A stretch of DNA of 64,000 bases from Enterobacter hormaechei subsp. xiangfangensis. Its GTDB lineage: Bacteria; Pseudomonadota; Gammaproteobacteria; Enterobacterales; Enterobacteriaceae. Position numbers and translations under genes: made by a program. The stretch covers positions 1,302,001-1,366,000 of the forward strand of contig NZ_CP017183.1 in the NCBI RefSeq assembly GCF_001729785.1, given 5' to 3'. This document shows, piece by piece, positions 60,086-64,000 of this stretch; position 1 is the first letter of the stretch, and every line of letters starts with the position of its first letter. The notes beneath the pieces were generated by a model. The model was not told where the DNA came from and did no database searches. It was given only the letters and a program-made list of their open reading frames with translations.

Positions 60086-61312
60086 ATGAGTAGCGTAGAT
60101 ATTCTTGTTCCCGACCTGCCTGAGTCCGTAGCAGATGCAACCGTCGCCACCTGGCACAAAAAACCAGGCGACGCGGTAACCCGTGACGAAGTGCTGGTAG
60201 AAATCGAAACTGACAAAGTGGTACTGGAAGTACCGGCTTCAGCGGATGGCATTCTGGATGCAGTCCTGGAAGATGAAGGTACGACCGTCACTTCTCGCCA
60301 GATCCTGGGGCGCCTGCGTGAAGGCAATAGTGCGGGCAAAGAGTCCAGCGCCAAATCTGAAGAAAAAGCGTCTACCCCGGCCCAGCGCCAGCAGGCGTCT
60401 CTGTCCGATCAGACCAACGACGCGCTCAGCCCGGCGATCCGTCGCCTGCTGGCTGAGCACAGCCTCGATCCGGCAGCCATCAAAGGCACCGGCGTGGGTG
60501 GCCGTCTGACGCGCGAAGACATCGACAAGCATCTGGCAAAAGCGCCTTCTGAGGCGAAAGCGGAAGCGAAAGCCCCTGCGGCAGCACCAGCGGCACAGCC
60601 AGCTCTGGGCGCACGTAGCGAAAAACGCGTGCCAATGACCCGCCTGCGTAAGCGCGTGGCCGAGCGTCTGCTGGAAGCGAAAAATTCCACCGCGATGCTG
60701 ACTACCTTCAACGAAGTCAACATGAAACCAATCATGGACCTGCGCAAGCAGTACGGTGACGCGTTTGAAAAACGTCACGGTATCCGTCTGGGCTTCATGT
60801 CCTTCTACGTGAAAGCGGTAGTTGAAGCGCTGAAACGCTACCCGGAAGTGAACGCGTCTATCGATGGCGATGACGTGGTTTACCACAACTACTTCGATGT
60901 CAGCATGGCGGTTTCTACTCCACGCGGCCTGGTGACCCCGGTTCTGCGTGACGTAGATACCCTGGGTATGGCTGACATTGAGAAGAAAATCAAAGAGCTG
61001 GCCGTGAAAGGCCGCGACGGCAAGCTGACCGTTGAGGACCTGACCGGCGGTAACTTCACCATTACCAACGGCGGTGTGTTCGGCTCGCTGATGTCTACCC
61101 CGATCATCAACCCGCCGCAGAGCGCGATCCTGGGTATGCACGCCATTAAAGATCGTCCAATGGCGGTAGACGGTAAAGTGGAGATCCTGCCGATGATGTA
61201 CCTGGCGCTCTCTTACGATCACCGCCTGATCGACGGCCGCGAGTCCGTAGGCTTCCTGGTTGCCATTAAAGAGCTGCTGGAAGATCCAACGCGTCTGCTG
61301 CTGGACGTCTAG
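60086..61312 (+). CDS. sucB: 2-oxoglutarate dehydrogenase E2 component (dihydrolipoyl succinyltransferase)
   Basis: 408-residue core of the complex. One lipoyl domain (modified lysine in [13 protein letters not shown] near 44), a peripheral-subunit-binding domain ([20 protein letters not shown] near 113-132), an Ala/Pro linker (about 155-175) and the catalytic acyltransferase domain with [13 protein letters not shown] near 372-384 (catalytic His and Asp) appear in order. It lies between sucA and sucC, with an 85-bp gap to sucC holding a REP-like hairpin. Confidence 0.98.
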   Translation: MSSVDILVPDLPESVADATVATWHKKPGDAVTRDEVLVEIETDKVVLEVPASADGILDAVLEDEGTTVTSRQILGRLREGNSAGKESSAKSEEKASTPAQRQQASLSDQTNDALSPAIRRLLAEHSLDPAAIKGTGVGGRLTREDIDKHLAKAPSEAKAEAKAPAAAPAAQPALGARSEKRVPMTRLRKRVAERLLEAKNSTAMLTTFNEVNMKPIMDLRKQYGDAFEKRHGIRLGFMSFYVKAVVEALKRYPEVNASIDGDDVVYHNYFDVSMAVSTPRGLVTPVLRDVDTLGMADIEKKIKELAVKGRDGKLTVEDLTGGNFTITNGGVFGSLMSTPIINPPQSAILGMHAIKDRPMAVDGKVEILPMMYLALSYDHRLIDGRESVGFLVAIKELLEDPTRLLLDV

Positions 61313-61325
61313 TTTTTGCAGTCTT

Positions 61326-61351
61326 GCCCGGCGGCGCGTTGCTTGCCGGGC
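61326..61351 (+). repeat. REP-like hairpin between sucB and sucC
   Basis: GCCCGGC and GCCGGGC form a 7-bp stem with a 12-nt loop. It looks like a reduced REP unit, and lies inside the operon between the dehydrogenase and synthetase genes. Confidence 0.65.
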
Positions 61352-61397
61352 TTACAAAAGCACTACCTAACGATTACCTGAAGGATGGATAGAACAC

Positions 61398-62564
61398 ATG
61401 AACTTACATGAATATCAGGCCAAACAGCTGTTTGCCCGGTATGGCTTACCGGCTCCGGTGGGTTATGCCTGTACTACCCCGCGTGAAGCAGAAGAAGCCG
61501 CGTCTAAAATCGGTGCCGGCCCGTGGGTAGTTAAATGTCAGGTTCACGCTGGTGGCCGTGGTAAAGCGGGCGGTGTGAAGGTTGTTAAGAGCAAAGAAGA
61601 GATCCGTGCGTTTGCTGAACATTGGCTCGGCAAGCGTCTGGTAACCTACCAGACAGATGCGAACGGCCAGCCGGTTAACCAGATCCTGGTTGAAGCGGCG
61701 ACCGACATCGCGAAAGAACTGTACCTCGGCGCAGTCGTAGACCGTAGCTCCCGTCGCGTGGTGTTCATGGCGTCTACCGAAGGCGGTGTGGAAATCGAAA
61801 AAGTGGCGGAAGAGACCCCGCACCTGATCCACAAAGTGGCTATCGATCCGCTGGCGGGCCCAATGCCTTACCAGGGTCGTGAGCTGGCGTTCAAACTGGG
61901 TCTGGAAGGCAAGCTGGTTCAGCAGTTCACCAAGATCTTCATGGGTCTGGCGACCATCTTCCTGGAGCGCGATCTGGCGCTGATCGAGATCAACCCGCTG
62001 GTGATCACCACCCAGGGCGACCTGATCTGCCTCGACGGCAAGCTGGGCGCTGACGGCAACGCGCTGTTCCGCCAGTCCGATCTGCGCGAAATGCGCGACC
62101 AGTCTCAGGAAGATCCGCGTGAAGCGCAGGCTGCACAGTGGGAACTGAACTACGTGGCGCTGGATGGCAACATCGGCTGCATGGTTAACGGTGCGGGCCT
62201 GGCAATGGGCACCATGGACATCGTTAAGCTGCACGGCGGTGAGCCAGCGAACTTCCTCGACGTGGGCGGTGGCGCAACCAAAGAGCGCGTAACCGAAGCG
62301 TTCAAAATCATTCTCTCTGACAGCAACGTGAAAGCGGTTCTGGTGAACATCTTCGGCGGTATCGTACGTTGCGACCTGATCGCCGACGGTATCATCGGCG
62401 CGGTAGAAGAAGTGGGCGTTAACGTTCCGGTTGTTGTACGTCTGGAAGGGAACAACGCTGAACTCGGCGCGAAAAAACTGGCTGACAGCGGCCTGAATAT
62501 TATTGCAGCGAAAAGTCTGACGGATGCAGCTCAGCAGGTTGTTGCCGCAGTGGAGGGGAAATAA
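61398..62564 (+). CDS. sucC: succinyl-CoA synthetase beta subunit
   Basis: ATP-grasp and CoA-ligase subunit that makes ATP from succinyl-CoA; 388 residues, E. coli length. ATP-grasp motifs include [19 protein letters not shown] near 45-63 and LIEINPLVI near 197-205; the C-terminal segment has [16 protein letters not shown] near 316-331. Its stop overlaps the sucD ATG (TAATG), consistent with equal subunit production. Confidence 0.98.
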   Translation: MNLHEYQAKQLFARYGLPAPVGYACTTPREAEEAASKIGAGPWVVKCQVHAGGRGKAGGVKVVKSKEEIRAFAEHWLGKRLVTYQTDANGQPVNQILVEAATDIAKELYLGAVVDRSSRRVVFMASTEGGVEIEKVAEETPHLIHKVAIDPLAGPMPYQGRELAFKLGLEGKLVQQFTKIFMGLATIFLERDLALIEINPLVITTQGDLICLDGKLGADGNALFRQSDLREMRDQSQEDPREAQAAQWELNYVALDGNIGCMVNGAGLAMGTMDIVKLHGGEPANFLDVGGGATKERVTEAFKIILSDSNVKAVLVNIFGGIVRCDLIADGIIGAVEEVGVNVPVVVRLEGNNAELGAKKLADSGLNIIAAKSLTDAAQQVVAAVEGK

Positions 62565-63433
62565 TGTCCGTTTTAATTAATAAAGATACCAAGGTTATCT
62601 GCCAGGGCTTCACCGGTAGCCAGGGGACTTTCCACTCCGAACAGGCGATTGCCTACGGCACGCAGATGGTTGGCGGCGTAACGCCAGGTAAAGGCGGCAC
62701 CACCCACCTGGGCCTGCCGGTGTTCAACACCGTGCGTGAAGCCGTAGAAGCGACGGGCGCAACCGCGACCGTGATCTACGTTCCGGCGCCGTTCTGCAAA
62801 GACTCCATTCTGGAAGCGATCGACGCAGGCATTAAGCTGATCATCACCATCACCGAAGGTATCCCGACGCTGGATATGCTGACCGTGAAGGTGAAGCTGG
62901 ACGAAGCAGGCGTGCGCATGATCGGCCCGAACTGCCCAGGCGTTATCACCCCGGGCGAATGCAAAATCGGCATCATGCCGGGCCACATTCATCGCCCAGG
63001 CAAAGTGGGCATTGTGTCCCGTTCCGGTACCCTGACCTATGAAGCGGTTAAGCAGACCACCGACTACGGTTTCGGCCAGTCCACCTGCGTGGGCATCGGC
63101 GGTGACCCGATCCCGGGCTCTAACTTCATCGACATCCTGAAGCTGTTCCAGGAAGATCCACAGACCGAAGCGATCGTGATGATCGGTGAGATCGGTGGTA
63201 GCGCGGAAGAAGAAGCGGCTGCTTACATCAAAGATCATGTGACCAAGCCGGTGGTGGGTTACATCGCGGGTGTGACCGCGCCGAAAGGCAAACGTATGGG
63301 TCACGCGGGCGCGATTATCGCAGGCGGTAAAGGTACGGCTGATGAGAAATTCGCAGCACTGGAAGCCGCAGGCGTGAAAACCGTTCGCAGCCTGGCGGAT
63401 ATCGGTGAAGCACTGAAATCCATCATTAAGTAA
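62564..63433 (+). CDS. sucD: succinyl-CoA synthetase alpha subunit
   Basis: 289-residue subunit that binds CoA and carries the phospho-histidine. The N-terminal CoA-binding Rossmann region is seen ([19 protein letters not shown]), with [19 protein letters not shown] near 120-138 and the phosphorylated histidine in [12 protein letters not shown] near 246. It is the last gene of sdhCDAB-sucABCD; its 3' UTR forms the SdhX-type RNA. Confidence 0.98.
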   Translation: MSVLINKDTKVICQGFTGSQGTFHSEQAIAYGTQMVGGVTPGKGGTTHLGLPVFNTVREAVEATGATATVIYVPAPFCKDSILEAIDAGIKLIITITEGIPTLDMLTVKVKLDEAGVRMIGPNCPGVITPGECKIGIMPGHIHRPGKVGIVSRSGTLTYEAVKQTTDYGFGQSTCVGIGGDPIPGSNFIDILKLFQEDPQTEAIVMIGEIGGSAEEEAAAYIKDHVTKPVVGYIAGVTAPKGKRMGHAGAIIAGGKGTADEKFAALEAAGVKTVRSLADIGEALKSIIK

Positions 63434-63521
63434 GTCCTCTCTGCTCCCCGTATGGGGCGCGTTGAAGTATAAAAAAATGTCCGTTTCGACATGGTTGGCC
63501 GCTGTAAAGCGGCCTTTTTTT
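63434..63521 (+). ncRNA. sdhX: SdhX (RybD) 3' UTR-derived small RNA
   Basis: In E. coli the 3' UTR of sucD is processed by RNase E into the Hfq-dependent sRNA SdhX, which represses ackA and other targets and so links TCA-cycle flux to acetate metabolism. Here the sucD 3' UTR ends in GACATGGTT followed by the terminator GGCCGCT-GTAA-AGCGGCC-T7, the arrangement I recall for SdhX. The processed RNA would be only the last 38 nt or so; the listed span is the whole 3' UTR. Confidence 0.7.
63497..63521 (+). terminator. intrinsic terminator of the sdh-suc operon
   Basis: The 7-bp stem GGCCGCT/AGCGGCC with loop GTAA and T7. The last two T bases overlap the stop codon of the converging regulator gene. 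Confidence 0.92.
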
Positions 63522-64000
63522 ATTGTCTGCGTTTAGCCACCAGAGTGAATTTATAGTCGTCGGAGTTAAACACGTTGCGACTGTATTCAAATATCCGGCC
63601 GTCTTTCAGAAAGCCACGGGAGACTTTTTCCAGAATCGGTTTTGCCGGATCGAGCGCCAGGGCGGCAATCGCCTCGTCCGATGGCATGACTGGCACCAGC
63701 TCCTGCTCGCTGCGATCGATAACCATCTTTTTGATCTGCTCAATGTAATGGTATTTCGACTGTTCCATCACTTCCCAGGTGAGGTCGGGGAACATCGCCA
63801 GCGGCATCCATGTCTCTTCCAGATTCACCGGCTTTTCCCTGATGAAGCGTACGCGCTTGACGTGCCAGACCTTATCATCCGGATTGAGCGCCAGTTTTGT
63901 CGCGAGCCGCTCATCGGCTTTCACCACTTCGAAGACGCTGACGTCGCTGTGCGTATCGACGTTGCGATCCGCTAACTTTTCGTAAAAGCCGGTGAGCTGA
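63520..64000 (-). CDS. GntR-family regulator, MngR/FarR-like, C-terminal part (runs off right edge)
   Basis: The minus-strand frame is open from the TAA at 63520-63522 past base 64000, so only about 159 C-terminal residues are visible. They form a UTRA ligand-binding domain (KVWHVKRVRFIREKPVNLEE, WMPLAMFPDLTWEVMEQSKY, VSRGFLKDGRIFEYSRNVFN). The position after sucD and remembered similarity point to E. coli MngR (FarR), regulator of mannosyl-D-glycerate use, but several stretches differ (for example DEAIAALALDPAKP), so orthology is not assured. The N-terminal HTH is outside the window. Confidence 0.8.
   Translation of the reverse strand, partial: QLTGFYEKLADRNVDTHSDVSVFEVVKADERLATKLALNPDDKVWHVKRVRFIREKPVNLEETWMPLAMFPDLTWEVMEQSKYHYIEQIKKMVIDRSEQELVPVMPSDEAIAALALDPAKPILEKVSRGFLKDGRIFEYSRNVFNSDDYKFTLVAKRRQ

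Overview
The window is a chromosomal segment of a gamma-proteobacterium of the family Enterobacteriaceae. Gene order and protein sequences follow the E. coli leuS to sucD interval almost gene for gene (recognised from memory, not by database search). The GC-rich codon use, the REP-like repeat families and the absence of the E. coli rhsC region and ybgA next to phrB fit Enterobacter or a close relative (Lelliottia, Leclercia, Klebsiella side) better than E. coli. The genus is an inference.

Layout. 1-1528: 5' part of leuS and ybeL. 1529-3377: an AT-rich accessory insert holding an orphan Hcp (type VI secretion tube protein), a small two-helix membrane protein and an unfamiliar helical protein that looks split by a frameshift; the insert is flanked by two copies of the rihA 3' end. 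3378-8016: rihA and the glutamate/aspartate importer gltIJKL with the SroC RNA. 8017-13622: lnt, ybeX, ybeY, ybeZ and miaB, with ubiF divergent. 15042-15735: a seven-gene tRNA operon (Met-Leu-Gln-Gln-Met-Gln-Gln). 15961-24182: asnB, then nagBACD divergent from nagE. 24352-33337: glnS, chiPQ, fur with its leader ORF, fldA, ybfE, ybfF, seqA, pgm. 33441-45372: potE-speF with the SpeFL leader peptide, then kdpFABC-kdpDE. 45683-51788: ybfA, a small unassigned transcription unit, phrB, ybgI, the 5-oxoprolinase genes pxpBCA and nei. 51874-63433: gltA divergent from sdhCDAB-sucABCD, ending in an SdhX-type 3' UTR RNA. 63520-end: the 3' part of an MngR-like GntR-family regulator.

Functional links. The nag genes and chiPQ form one chitosugar regulon: ChiP admits chitooligosaccharides, NagE imports and phosphorylates GlcNAc, NagA and NagB convert GlcNAc-6-P to Fru-6-P, and NagC represses (operators visible at nagBE and chiP), with a ChiX pairing site on the chiP ribosome-binding site. 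gltA, sdh and suc cover citrate synthase and the steps from 2-oxoglutarate to fumarate. Several RNA-level controls are visible: GcvB and SroC around gltI, ChiX at chiP, uof at fur, SpeFL at speF and SdhX after sucD.

Most of the window is ordinary core genome. The parts worth a second look are the Hcp insert (1597-3441), the structured small ORF unit at 46194-46386, and the long inverted repeat between sdhB and sucA.
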